A stretch of 64,000 nucleotides of DNA, from positions 11,897,209 through 11,961,208 of the forward strand of contig NC_066520.1 of assembly GCF_024679095.1 (NCBI RefSeq), in the 5' to 3' direction. Positions 25,920 through 39,838 of the stretch are shown here, piece after piece; the first letter of the stretch is position 1, and every line of letters begins with the position of its first letter. The DNA comes from Eriocheir sinensis (lineage: Eukaryota > Arthropoda > Malacostraca > Decapoda > Varunidae). The notes beneath the pieces were generated by a model. It saw nothing but the letters and a program-made list of their open reading frames with translations. It searched no databases and had not been told where the DNA came from. The position numbers and the translations under genes were made by a program.

Positions 25920-26000
25920 ATGGCCGTCCGCGGTAATTACTCCGATAATGAACAGCTGACGGCGAGCAATAAAGTGTGATTAATCCCGCGTGTAAAATGG
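25920..26000. promoter_or_regulatory. Second homeodomain/E-box motif cluster; candidate enhancer
   Basis: TAATTA at 25934-25939, E-box CAGCTG at 25953-25958 and GATTAATCC (Otx/Bicoid-like TAATCC) at 25978-25986 in about 80 bp between low-complexity tracts. Function is inference. Confidence 0.22.
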
Positions 26001-26029
26001 GGAAAACTACATTCCGGCTCCGGGGAAGT

Positions 26030-26200
26030 GGCGGGCGGTGATGGAGGGGGTGGTGGTAATGGTGGTGGTGGTAACGGGGGTGGTGATGAAGGTAATGGTG
26101 GTGGTGGTGTGTTGATGATGATAACGATGGTGATGATGATGATGATGATGATGAGGAGGAGGAGGAGGAGGAGGAGGAGGAGGAGGAGGAGGACGAGGAG
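26030..26200. repeat. (GGT)n, (GAT)n and (GAG)n tracts
   Basis: Irregular GGT/GAT to 26130, GAT at 26131-26152, then GAG at 26152-26192. Confidence 0.9.
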
Positions 26201-26324
26201 GACAAGGAGGAATCCTGGAAATATTTATGAGTAAGTAACATTAAGTCTTTGGGCTTATGAAAAGTCTACTTGCCTTAGTGAACAGGAGGAGGAGGAGGAG
26301 TGAATATGCTGCAGATTAAATTAT

Positions 26325-26460
26325 TTCTTATATTATTGTTACTATTATTATTATCATTATCATTCTTTCGTAGTAGTCTAATAGTAGTAGTAGTATAGTA
26401 GTGGTGGTAGTGGTAGCACTAGTAGCAGTAGCAGTAGCAGCAGAAGTAGCAGTAACATTT
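26325..26460. repeat. Short (ATT)n and (AGT/AGC)n tracts
   Basis: ATT units near 26325-26365, AGT/GGT/AGC units at 26375-26455, then nine or ten T. Confidence 0.85.
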
Positions 26461-26564
26461 TTTTTTGGTACTATAATTCTTATAATTTCGATTATTCTTA
26501 TCATGATAATCATTGTTACCATTAGCATGATCATAATCGTGAGTCGTGACCTCCACCGCCTGCC

Positions 26565-26690
26565 ATGAGCGTCTGTCATTGTTTTCACTACGAAAACCTT
26601 AATATCTGCACGTCTGATGTCCGGCGTCCGGCCATCAGCTTGGTCCGCGGCGCCCATTACACGGCCATTAAGTTTATCGCCAACGCGCTG
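26565..26690 (+). other. Possible first coding exon, 42 codons, with consensus splice donor
   Basis: An ATG at 26565 (preceded by CCGCCTGCC) opens 42 codons that end exactly at CTG|GTAAGTATG, a near-perfect donor at 26690/26691. The frame would stop three codons into the intron. The peptide is not low-complexity and I do not recognise it. A chance donor in GC-rich DNA is the simpler alternative. Confidence 0.2.
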
Positions 26691-27000
26691 GTAAGTATGT
26701 GAGTGTTGGCCCCGGGGAGGGGGACTCGTGTTCCTGCCTCACCCCTCGACCCTGCACGGGGAGCACCTGCCTGCCGCGGCGTGTGGTGTCCCAGGGGCTG
26801 CCGGTCCCCTCTTCCCGCCACCCTCTTCACCAGCTGCTGCCCGACAAGATCAAACCATTACCTAGCGAGTCTCACCTCCGTGAAGCTTACGTTTGGGGAG
26901 GATGTGAGGCGGTGACACACCTGCTGAAACGACACGCCATGTGTGAGGGGCAGGCGACGTGTTACTGTCCCTCTGAATCGTTATTATTATAAATGTGTAT
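26691..27000. other. GC-rich unique sequence, no supported gene
   Basis: Cys/Pro-rich frames overlap. No domain is seen. Confidence 0.3.
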
Positions 27001-27127
27001 GTATATTATATATGCATATATTTATGTGTATATAGATAGATAGATAGATAGATAGATATAAATGGAGAGATAGATAGATAGACAGACATATAGAAAGATA
27101 GATAGATCGATAGATAGATATAGATAT
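27001..27127. repeat. (GATA)n array, imperfect
   Basis: GATA tetranucleotides with ATGT/ATAT start and several interruptions. Confidence 0.93.
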
Positions 27128-27354
27128 GTGTGCATTTTGACTCACGCAATGATAACTTCACACGACTAGAATTACAGATTCCTTTTTCCTTATAATGTAG
27201 TAAGTAAACCTATTTCTGAGTGAGAGTGATCTACTTCTATATGCGAGCAAAGCAAGGAAAACTATTGCCAGAGTAGGAAGACTTTAGGCTGTGCCTGTTT
27301 GTGTTCAGGAGCGGGTGTTGCAGATGGTGGGGAGGCTGCTCTAGGTGGGTGATT

Positions 27355-27385
<31 letters not shown>

Positions 27386-27890
27386 GAATTGGGAAATTGG
27401 GACAAACTAAACGCGTCCGTTCTTCATCTTGTCCATTTATGCACCTTTACGTCTACCAATTATAGTATTTCTACTATCATTATCATTAACATTATAATTA
27501 TCATTATCATTATGGGTTTCTTACATGAGCACCAGAAGGGCTGTCGACGTGCAGGTCCTCCCGCTCGTGGAGGATCACCTGATCTCTCTCACCTGTAAAC
27601 AAACTGACTCTCACCTGCCCCTTCACCGCTGACTGCAGCCTCCCCTCCATCCTCCCTCTCTTCCTCGGCTCCTCCACAGCACGACAGCACTCCTCCCTCT
27701 TCCCTCGTGCTTCCTCCCACTCACTTTCTTCCTTCATCTCATTCTTTCATCTCATCCTCCTCTCCTCTCCCTCCTTACTTAGCTCTTCCTGTTCTTCAGC
27801 TGCACCTCTCTTCCTCCCTGATCCTCCTGATGGTCCCGTCTCCCCCTCATCCACGCCAACACTCCGCTCGGGACTGTGAGTGTCTTTTAT
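27128..27890. other. Unique and pyrimidine-rich sequence, no supported gene
   Basis: Holds a T(20) homopolymer followed by G-rich sequence at 27352-27385, a short ATT/ATC patch at 27470-27515 and C/T-rich sequence at 27620-27850. Confidence 0.4.
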
Positions 27891-27894
27891 ACAG

Positions 27895-28015
27895 GAGTGG
27901 CTCCCAGGGCCTCTCCAGCGCCGAGGTGACGCCGCCGGGGAACGACGCGGTGAAGGAAGACATGGAGTTATACATTCTCAGACATATGTATCTCAGGAAT
28001 ACACTGGCGCCGGTC
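27895..28015 (+). other. Possible internal exon fragment
   Basis: CTTTTATACAG (acceptor-like, ending 27894) precedes an open frame with normal-looking amino-acid composition, including EDMELYILRHMYLRN, ending at a (CA)n array. Unlike neighbouring frames it is not low-complexity. No family is recognised and there is no clear donor. Weak evidence for coding. Confidence 0.2.
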
Positions 28016-28043
28016 TCACACACACACACACACACACACACAC
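28016..28043. repeat. (CA)n array
   Basis: About 28 bp of CA. Confidence 0.95.
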
Positions 28044-28104
28044 GGGGCCGCCCTACGCCTTCCCCATTTTAGTGTGCAGGTGTGTCGTCCCCCGCTCCTC
28101 CCTA

Positions 28105-28300
28105 CACGTGGCGTCCCCCCCGCCGCTCCCCCGCGTCATTGGTCGAGGCCAGACCAATGGCGCGAAATCTCACACCTCAGCGTCACCTGTGATAGGACGC
28201 GCCACACCTCGCCAGCCAATCAGCGGCCGGGAAGGGAGATTAGGTGTGAAGAGGCAAATTGACGTCGTGTAGAGGAACCTCCCGTAGCCTCTCTCAGTAC
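28105..28300 (+). promoter_or_regulatory. Promoter-like block: E-box, CCAAT boxes, E2F-like, CRE-like, TCAGT initiator
   Basis: In order: CACGTG (28105-28110), ATTGG (28138-28142), CCAAT (28154-28158), GGCGCGAAA (28159-28167, an E2F-type TTTCGCGCC on minus), CCAATCAG (28216-28223), TGACGTCG (28260-28267) and TCAGT (28294-28298, the core of the arthropod initiator). There is no TATA box. The block is CpG-rich and repeat-free. This arrangement is typical of growth or cell-cycle promoters in animals. No confident downstream coding exon was found. Confidence 0.4.
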
Positions 28301-28501
28301 TCTTGATATTGTAGTCTCTTTGTCTTTGTTGGTTCAGCCCTGCACATACTCCGCGGCTGAGGTGTGAGTCATTGTCCGCCCTGTGAGGTGCAGAGCGTGG
28401 GTGGGGGCCGCGCAAGGGTGTGTTACAGACCTATACGCCTCGGGAAGCCTGTACAGCCGGGCGGAGCGTATAGGGGGCCGCTCCTGTCCTTTCCACGGAG
28501 T

Positions 28502-28504
<3 letters not shown>

Positions 28505-28551
<47 letters not shown>
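28505..28551. repeat. (CT)n array followed by C-runs
   Basis: About 47 bp of CT, then two runs of C. Confidence 0.96.
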
Positions 28552-28553
<2 letters not shown>

Positions 28554-28689
28554 CCCCCACCCCCCCCACGCACCGTTCCGAAGTCTGCCAGCACTGAAGT
28601 ATGTAGCCAACACCACTTCCCTGTCATGAACGACCTCACGCGCCAAGAACAATTCAAGCAAACGACAAATTATCAATGAAATGCAAAGC

Positions 28690-28810
28690 AGCCAGCGTCC
28701 CCCTAATTACTTTCTTCCGCCTCACGTTCCGTCTGATTCATGTCATCAATGTCTGGCTATAAAAGATAAGCGATTGCCAATAGCTGTAGATGGATTTATG
28801 ACCTTTTAAA
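28690..28810. promoter_or_regulatory. Candidate enhancer/promoter: TAATTA, TGATTCATGTCA, TATAAAAG
   Basis: TAATTA (28704-28709), TGATTCATGTCA (28734-28745, like a PBX-HOX site followed by a MEIS core), TATAAAAG (28758-28765), CCAAT (28777-28781) and TTTATGACC (28795-28803) lie in one 120-bp repeat-free stretch. Function is inferred from known binding-site consensus sequences only. Confidence 0.25.
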
Positions 28811-29560
28811 TATCATGGTTTCCTTGTTTGTGTGCATGCAACGAATATAATAAAGTCCAAATTATTAATCACAATCTATATACACAATTCATAAATCCTT
28901 CTCGTATCATTACCCAGACACACGCGCTGAATACTAATAATAATAGATGACAGCGTGAGCGTAACTTAGATATATATTGTTATACCGTACACCACTGTAG
29001 GATAATTTGGCTTTGATTATACTCTACCGTGCATGACATTTACTTTTAATCCTCTGGCCAATACGAGCCCGGGACCCACGGAACACTGTGGCCCGAACAC
29101 TAAATTTTAATGGAGTGTGTAGTGGCTATGAAGGTCAATAAGGAATAAATTTATCTTTATTTCGGTGGATTACCCGCGACCGAAGGGAAAGAAATCTTCA
29201 AACTTATCACGGGCGAGGGACTTCACTTCACCGCCTGATTCACTTCCTATTATTTTTTCATGTTTGGAGCAGAAAAGGTTTAATCTAATTCCAACGCTTC
29301 CTTTCTCAGCTACTCGGACCTTTCCCTTCCGAGATGCCGTCCTCCTGCTAACGCCAAACCGGTTCCGCGCCTTACCTGGGAAACACCTTCACCTCGTAAA
29401 TCTTCGTTTACTTTCGTATTTACAAATGGAAAGAGAAATTAATGAATAAGTATTGATATCTTTATTTAGATTGGTATAATTCCACCTCTGAAAACATCAA
29501 TTTATGTTTTACCTGTCCATCTCTATCTCTTTACTTTCCATTCTTATACTCATCCATCCA
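28811..29560. other. AT-rich unique sequence, no supported gene
   Basis: The 94-codon plus frame at 29165-29449 shows no recognisable feature. Nothing else stands out. Confidence 0.35.
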
Positions 29561-29565
29561 TTCAT

Positions 29566-29610
29566 CTATCTATCTATCTATCTATCTATTTATCTATCTA
29601 TCTATCTACT
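29566..29610. repeat. (ATCT)n array
   Basis: About eleven ATCT units with interruptions. Confidence 0.92.
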
Positions 29611-30558
29611 TTTCTATTGATACATCAACATCTCCCACTATCTATTCATCTATATTGACAGAAATATAGGTAGATAACCATTTATATAATTATTAGTTTC
29701 ATCTCTAATATCTCATATAAATGCATGAGTGAAAATAAAATAAATGGCATTATAAACTGAGGGCGAAATATCGAAAAAAAAGACGAAGGATTGAACGAGA
29801 CGTGAAGAAAGGAGAGATAAGGGGAGTCGGGGATGAAAGGAGCCAGGAAGGAGCGGAGTAAGATAAATGCAGGAGTAGAATTCCAAGTTGACAAAGAGAA
29901 GTGGATGGAGCCTGCCGGAGTACTGTTGAGCCTCGCCGGGGCCGCCGCCGCCACCGAGGCCGCGCATGGAGGGCCGCGCCTCAATGCGACGAAGAACACT
30001 TTACACCGAGCCTGATGAATACCTGGAACTCATTTGGCAGCAAAAGTCACGAGGGCGCCCTTGATGAAGCCGCCGAGCGCACCAGACAAGGCTCGGTGTG
30101 ACTCGAACCCCGGAGACATCAAAGATTACCGAGTGTGTGACGGCGGGGGGGGGACGGGGGGAGGGAGGTAGGGCGTGGAAGAAGAAGCGAGATGAATGCT
30201 GAAGCCTAAGCATCAGCCTGAATACACAAAATGATTCTAGACTATGGAAGAAAAAACGTGGAATAAGGCTTAAACGGGTACTTCTCCAATGTTGACGATA
30301 ATGTTACCGTAATCTCGATACACAAACGTGATTAACTTGGTATATACTATAACAAAAATTATTATGTACCTTATAAACAAAAATAAAATTAATACAAACC
30401 ACATAGTAATGAGACATCACCAAAAACAAATACCAAAAACTAGGTTGCTTAGTCTTAATACCAGATTCATACCATGCACAGTTAGTTTAAGAAATAAATG
30501 AGCAGCTAAAAATGAATAAAAATCCAAAATATAACGTTGTATGGGCGTCCGATTCATT

Positions 30559-30560
<2 letters not shown>
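29611..30560. other. Unique sequence, GC-rich at 29900-30180, no supported gene
   Basis: Frames of 60-105 codons overlap on both strands around a GCCGCCGCCGCC patch (29941-29953). No domain is recognised. Confidence 0.35.

Positions 30561-30638
<78 letters not shown>
30561..30638. repeat. (CA)n array
   Basis: About 77 bp of CA. Confidence 0.97.
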
Positions 30639-30639
<1 letters not shown>

Positions 30640-31310
30640 TCGATCCTGTGAACTCAAAGCCTTCCCTCGCGCCTGTCTCAAAAGATCCATACCAGCATCT
30701 TTTTCCTCTGCCTCGCCGCCTCGCTTTCATCTCCCACGGACACACACCTTCCCTGTCCGGCCCCAGTCAATAAGGGATATGAGAGAGAAGAAGAAAGAAA
30801 AAGAGAGAGAGAGCGAGAGGGCGAGAAGGAAAAAAAAAAGAGGGAGAGAGAGTAAAAAGGAAATATGTGATGGGTGTGCATATGTTCCTTTTTTACAGCA
30901 AAGGAACCATCTCAAGGGTAATAACAAGAGCTAAGTAACAAACATGTCCTGAGAAGAAAATAGAACGAGAGGCTAAAAAAGAGAGGACCAATATCGAATG
31001 GAGAGGTGTCCGGGTACTGTGTGTATGTGAGCGTCGTGTTTAGTGCGTACGTGAGCAACAACAACGCCAACAACATTAACAACAGCAACACCAGACAACA
31101 AGAGCAGCAACACACACCGCCACGCCAGGCACCGCGCCGACAATACACCCAGGGCAGGGAACACGTGTCGTCCTTTGTGGCGGCCTGAGCCAGATCGAAA
31201 GGCACAAGATAAAGCCAGGTTGTGCTCCGGCGATTTCCGTGTCACAGGAGGCCGCCGCAACACAATGACAGACACGGATCAGGCAAGACATGCATGCACG
31301 TAGCCCTCAC
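30639..31310. other. Mixed sequence with GA-rich and CAA-rich patches, no gene
   Basis: Purine patch at 30780-30860 and irregular AAC/CAA runs at 31055-31120. Confidence 0.35.
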
Positions 31311-31910
31311 CGCCCCTTTCCTTCCCTTGTTCCCCTTCTCCCCTCCCTTCCATGCACTCCACCCTCGCCCCTTTCCCCCTGTCCCTCCTCTCCCCTCAGC
31401 AACCCCTTTTCTCTCTTCTCCTCTCTCTATCTCTCCCCTTTCCTTAATACTCTCTCCATTTCCCTATTCTCTTTTCTCTCTATCTCTCCCCTTTTCGTAA
31501 CTCCTCTCTCCCCTACATTTTCTCCATTACGTTTTAACTTCTTTTTATTTATTTCTCCAACCTCCTCCTCCTCCTCTTCTGTCTCTTTTCCTCCGTTCTT
31601 CTTTCTTTTCTATATCCTATCCTATCCCATGGTATCCTTCCCTTTCCTCTTCTCTCTTTTCCCTTTTCCTCTCCCCGTCCCTTTTTTCCCTTCCCCTTTC
31701 CCCTCTTTTTTTGTATCTTCTTTCCCCTCCACTCCTCCCTTTCATTCTCAATATTGTACCTTCATTCCCCCTAACCCTTATTTCGTTGCCTCCTACACAT
31801 AACACTACCCCTTCCCCCCCTTCATTACCACGATCATCACTACCATGGACTACCACCACATCTTCCTCCTTGTCCTTCTCCTCCTTTATTCTTTCTCCCG
31901 TCGCACAAAA
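31311..31910 (+). repeat. Pyrimidine-rich low-complexity tract
   Basis: Nearly 600 bp dominated by C and T with CCCCTT/CTCTCC words. Long Ser/Pro/Phe/Leu plus frames and Arg/Glu/Gly minus frames are compositional. Confidence 0.75.
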
Positions 31911-33274
<1,364 letters not shown>

Positions 33275-33502
33275 TTAAGTCCGTATTCTCAGACGCTTAC
33301 AGCTCCCACAATAAATAATTCCAAAGGCCACAAAGGAGATTAGTCGGGTTCTCATGATTTTTTTACGTTCATGGTCCAGAAGCCTTGTCAAACTGTTACT
33401 AGGCTCACAAAACTACCCGTGGAAATACTCAGAACCTATACGAAAGCTTTATTAAATGTGAGTATATATGCCCCGAAATGTTTGAGAATATGGGCATTTT
33501 AA
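33275..33502 (+). mobile_element. TIR element, copy C, flanked by TTAA
   Basis: A 228-bp diverged copy of the 15-kb and 58-kb family. TTAA occurs at both ends (33275-33278 and 33499-33502). Left GTCCGTATTCTCAGACGCTT pairs imperfectly with the right-end complement GCCCATATTCTCAAACATTT. It has no coding capacity. TTAA ends would fit piggyBac- or Kolobok-type targets; the other copies do not keep a clear TTAA, so class is open. Confidence 0.82.
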
Positions 33503-33870
33503 TACGCTTCTAAACGTAACAAGTAATATCACACGACAGTGAATATGGTTGTTTCACTTCCACATAAACCCCATGCATACTCCACACCTACGACCCATGC
33601 CGCCCACACTGAGGCACAGACGTCCTTGTGATTCTTTCCTTCGTGGCGTTACAGTAGCATCTCGGGGTGAGGGAGGGCACGGGACGCCTATACGACCGTC
33701 ACAATGAATGGTGATGACAAACACTACACAGCCTCACACTGCGACAACCTTCATGCAGATCTTAAGACAGGAAGTTCTCGGCACCGCAACTTATAACGGA
33801 CGTAGACTGTGTGACTGACATCAGTGTATGAACTCATTTCTTAGACAAATCTGCTGTTTACTATTAACTA
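33503..33870. other. Unique sequence, nothing recognised
   Basis: No repeat or coding frame of note. Confidence 0.35.
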
Positions 33871-33872
33871 AC

Positions 33873-33874
33873 TA

Positions 33875-33905
<31 letters not shown>

Positions 33906-33909
33906 ACGT

Positions 33910-33951
<42 letters not shown>
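33873..33951. repeat. (CT)n and (CA)n arrays
   Basis: CT at about 33873-33901 and CA at 33911-33951, separated by TATACGTG. Confidence 0.96.
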
Positions 33952-33954
<3 letters not shown>

Positions 33955-34135
33955 TTTACAGTATTCTTCCTCATTGCTCCTTCTATCTTGTTTTCCTCCC
34001 TCACACGCTTTCCTCACATCTCCGGACTTCTCAAGCCCTGCGTGTCCACAACCCCCAACCCCCAACCCTCACCCCCTTTCCTCCACCTCGCAACTACCGC
34101 TCACACCAAACCACGAACGGCGTAGGTAATGTTCT

Positions 34136-34708
34136 TTAATGTGTTCTAATTACAAGTCTCCGTCTTAGGTAATTGATTGTAATGTTCTGGGGTTCGCCAC
34201 AAAAAGTGACAACTCGGCTCAATACAGCGTGGCATATCGGCTCCTCGGTGCGCCGCGCTGCATAACGCGGCCGCCCAAGACCCCGCCACAGCGACGCCCG
34301 GGCAGAGGCGCCCAGTGCCCGGGCCCCCGCTAGGACGGGCCACACACCCTGGACACTGGGCAGGTCGCCGCACCCGGGGGGCAGCGAGAAAAGGGTTGGG
34401 AATGGGCTGGGGAGGGGCAGGGGAGGGGCCGTTGTCGGGTGCGCGGCCGTGGTGCTGGCTAAGGGCTGATGGCCGCTGATACACGGGTGCAAGAGCCATA
34501 TATCACCCGCGGCACGGCACCACGGCCGCCGCTGAGGTTTCGAAGCCACACGAGGAGGCGGCGGCGCCATGACAGCTACGTCGCCGTCAGCAGAGCAATA
34601 CACCGGCGCCCCGCAGGGTGACAATTTGGACTCCGTCACACCTGGCCCGGCGCGGGGAGAGAATCGATCCCGCGGACAGGAAGATGGGAGAAGCTTTTTG
34701 TGCCCCAC
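34136..34708 (-). other. Unrecognised 190-codon open frame in GC-rich DNA, probably non-coding
   Basis: The longest frame in the window that is neither a microsatellite nor the LINE. Composition is Pro/Ala/Arg/Ser-rich, there is no domain or signal peptide, and an overlapping frame of 117 codons lies on the same strand. GC-rich sequence loses stop codons by chance. Confidence 0.12.
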
Positions 34709-34799
34709 GTTAATGTGATGGCGGGGAGGCCCAGGATTATCAGACAGGAAGGTGTAGCGTCCCCTCCCTTACCCCCAATAACCTGACCCTCCCCTCACC

Positions 34800-35085
34800 T
34801 GCCCCTCAATCCTCTTACAGCCAATCAATTCCTGCGTCCCCGCCCCAGGCAGCCCTCTACACCCCCCATACCAAAAAAACATAATACAGAGTTATCCTCA
34901 CCTGGCTCCGGGGACCGATGGCACCGCGCCCACCGCAAGCGTCGCCCCGTCACCTGCAACATGGAGGCAGGTGTGTGAGGGGCCTGAATTATGGAAGGGG
35001 AGGCGACCCGTGTCAACAAACCCAGCCAATGGGAGGTGAGAACAGCTGTGAATGTGGTGGGTCTCTTGGCCAATCAGCCTCACCG
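34800..35085. promoter_or_regulatory. CCAAT-rich GC-rich island; possible promoter
   Basis: CCAAT at 34821 (CCAATCA), 35026-35030 (CCAATGGGA) and 35070-35077 (CCAATCAG), in CpG-containing sequence just before a (GT)n array. Two of the boxes have the extended NF-Y form. No initiator or exon is clear. Confidence 0.22.
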
Positions 35086-35122
35086 TAAGATAAGCTTACA
35101 AAATACGAGAAAATAACAGCAT

Positions 35123-36433
<1,311 letters not shown>

Positions 36434-36438
36434 ATTCT

Positions 36439-36515
<77 letters not shown>

Positions 36516-36585
36516 GTCAAGCAGAAGAGGGAAGGCACCGTCACCTGCCACATTCCTACCTGCCAGTCTGGAATATACCTGCTAA

Positions 36586-36664
<79 letters not shown>
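36434..36664. repeat. (CT)n, (GT)n-(CT)n arrays
   Basis: CT at 36434-36513. GT at about 36589-36634 is followed without gap by CT to 36664. Confidence 0.97.
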
Positions 36665-36669
<5 letters not shown>

Positions 36670-37650
36670 CCTTCCTTCACCAGGTGACAGACGCCGGCCA
36701 CCCCGCAGCCCACTAAACAAGTAGCTGCGTCCACCGTCTACCGGGCTGACCCCTGACCCAGCTGTACCTGACGTCCCTAAACCCTTCCTCGGCAGCGGGG
36801 ACTGAGGGACGGAGGAGATGGATAGAGGGAAGGAGGTGGGGGGGGGGTTCTCGTGGTGGTCGGGTCATTATCGTGTCAAACAACAAATTAAGCGATCGAC
36901 TCCTAAACTACTCGATCCCACGATACCTAATTACCTGGCGAGTCATTAAAGAGGAGGAGGAAACTTGTGGAGGCGATGGACCGCTTGTGGGACATGAAGA
37001 AGGAGAAGATGTTAAAGAGGAGGAGGAGGAGGAGGAGGAGGAGGCCGACATGAAAGTTAGAGTCTTTAACCTCCGGAGACTCGAGAAGAAATAAAAAGAA
37101 GTTGAAAGAGGCAAAGAGATAAGAATCAAGCATCACGACCGTTGATGAATAAACAAAGATGAAAATTAAGCTCCCTGAATTGCCATATATTTGAATTTAG
37201 GTATAATCAAGTAATCGAATAATGGATTAGGTGAAAAAGAAACACGAGAAGCTGTGGTGAAAGTTCCATCAGTGTTTTGCGTTGTTTTAATGTTTGATGG
37301 ATCGTTTCGCATTTAAGGAAGACAGACATCACTAAAGAAACACACAGTAATATTGCGAAAGACCGAAGTACACACATACATTAGAAAACAAAAGAGGTAT
37401 AAAAAAGGTTAGAAAATAATGAAAGAATGAAAAAATTTTATAGGAAAATTAATGATAAAAAGGGAAAAAAAAGGAATAAAGAATAAAACAATAAATAACG
37501 GATATAAGAAAAATTAAAAAAGGAAGAAAATATAAAAACAAGGAAAGATCTAGAATAAAAAGAAAAACGAAAAAATACGGAAAAAAATGACAGGTAGAAA
37601 AAATAAAATAGGAAAAAACGAAAATAAAATATAAGGAATGGATCATACAT
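36665..37650. other. Unique then A-rich sequence, no gene
   Basis: TAATTAC and TGTCAAACAAC words lie in a short unique patch at 36865-36945. (GAG)n lies at 37016-37043. Very A-rich AT sequence with GAAAA/TAAAA words occupies 37380-37640. Confidence 0.4.
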
Positions 37651-37654
37651 TCAC

Positions 37655-37960
<306 letters not shown>

Positions 37961-38390
37961 GCTTTTAGGAGTCAAACTTTCATGACGTTTCAGTCCATAT
38001 CACGTTGATTAACTTGCTCACTGCCCTTCACCTGTCGCCCGTCCGTTGTGTTATAATATGATGTAGCGGAACATATTTCAGTAACACAAAAGCTGAACTG
38101 AATTGATTTGCTGTCATTGGCTGTAGAAAATAATAATGTACATATGGACAGAGACAGACAGGAAAATGAGCAGGTGGATAGACAGATGGACAGATAGTGA
38201 CAGGTAAATAGAGATACAGTCACGCACACATTCCTTCATATACATACACGAGCCGTCCTTCATACGTACATACAAACATCCATACATTAATATACACACC
38301 AAGAGACTGATGGACAAGGTAGAGTGACTGACTGCAAGAAAAATAAAAAAATACAGATGTGATAAAACAGCAATATAAGGTTAATTATAA

Positions 38391-38391
<1 letters not shown>
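37961..38391. other. Unique sequence with degenerate ACAG/ATAC runs
   Basis: ACAGAC/AGAT/CATAC-type tetranucleotides at 38135-38300. No gene. Confidence 0.35.

Positions 38392-38444
<53 letters not shown>
38392..38444. repeat. (CA)n array
   Basis: About 52 bp of CA. Confidence 0.97.
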
Positions 38445-38446
<2 letters not shown>

Positions 38447-39838
38447 TAACGACCCTTCAAGGCGTCCGCTCGACGGTCGTTCCGGGTGCTCATCACAACC
38501 ACCATCTCCACCTTACTAACGACCCCCAACCGTCAGCACCAAGACCCCGACACTTCGAGACCTCAACACCTCAATTCCAGCTACTGTGTCGACCACAACG
38601 CACACAGACACATACACATGATTTCGTTTCTGTGTCACTGTCTCTCTCTACACAAGAACAATGCCATCCTTTCCAGACCCTTTCCTAACAGCACACACGA
38701 GGGCCCCAAGAGGCGTGCGCTGGGAACAAGGGAGGAGTGAGGTAATGGTAGTAATGGTAGTACGACAAGGGCTGCCAAGGGTCTAACATGTAAAGATAAT
38801 AAGCCTTTACTCAGTCTCTCCAAGCAGATTATGTAATTACAGTCCATCACCATCTTTATTTCATGACAATATAGCAATTTATCTTTCCATGCCCCGTTAC
38901 ACTATGTCCATATACACCCTCCCCCCCGCCCCCACCCACACACACGTTACAGGTACAGTCATCTACATAAAGCAAGTGTCACACGTCTGTTAGGCCTTAA
39001 ATATACGCTTCTATTATCCTCCCTCCTATCGGTTTTTCATAACAGCTCGCCCTTCCATATCCCTTTAATGCCATGCCTCTATGCCCCCTCCCCGACTTTG
39101 CAGAAACACATACACCCACACACGGTAACACTCACACCTTAATCAATTTTCAAGCCCACACTTACCCACAACAACCACCCTTCGACAGCCTCTCAGAATA
39201 TTACCTTTCACCGCACCCCAGAACACAGACACACACTCACCTACATTTGCTGTCACGCACTCATCAGGCTTCAACCCCACCCTCACTCACGACCCCCAAC
39301 CCTCCTCCCACCACCTCCTAACAAACCTTTCACCCTCCCACGAGAAGACAAACCCACCCAACAGCACCCCAGCCTCACGCCCACCCAAGTCACTGTCCCA
39401 CGCTCTCTCAGACAACCCCCACGAAAAGCCCCTCGCCCATCACCTATGCTCGTCACGAGGGCCTGAGGGAAGGGTGGTGAGGGAGGAGGGAGGAGGGAGA
39501 GGTAGTCCGTCATCCCATACATCTTCAGGGTGCAAAGAACTCCATTGAACATCTGGAGTCCCTTTCCCAGGTTCCTCAAGGCTATCTCTCCGATCTCTGA
39601 AGTGCCACTCTTCGATAATGGAAAAGAAAAAGAATGGTAGGGCTCGTAGTAAAGGGTTTTCGTTACAAAAATTTTGGGCGTATAGAGAAATTGTTAGAAA
39701 AAGACTGGTTTAGAAGGAGGATAGTGGAGGATGAATGGCCCGAATGAGGAAATCGTAACTCTTTTTGTGATCTCTCACGAACTTCGGCACACGTGTTGGC
39801 GCGGGTCACGTCATGTCTTGGTGGTGCCAGGAGAGTAA
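38445..39838. other. Unique, C-rich sequence, no supported gene
   Basis: CACCC/CCACA-rich from 38925 to 39440. Frames of 80-109 codons (Thr/Pro/His/Ser) have no domain. Confidence 0.35.

Noticed and set aside
28334..28676. Minus-strand frames of 81 and 107 codons next to the promoter-like block
   Set aside because: Each includes the (CT)n array as an Arg-Glu run and C-run translation, and the remaining residues have no recognisable motif.
34136..34708. 190-codon frame as a host gene
   Set aside because: It is GC-rich, stop-poor DNA with overlapping alternative frames, no domain, and no splice or promoter context pointing to this strand.
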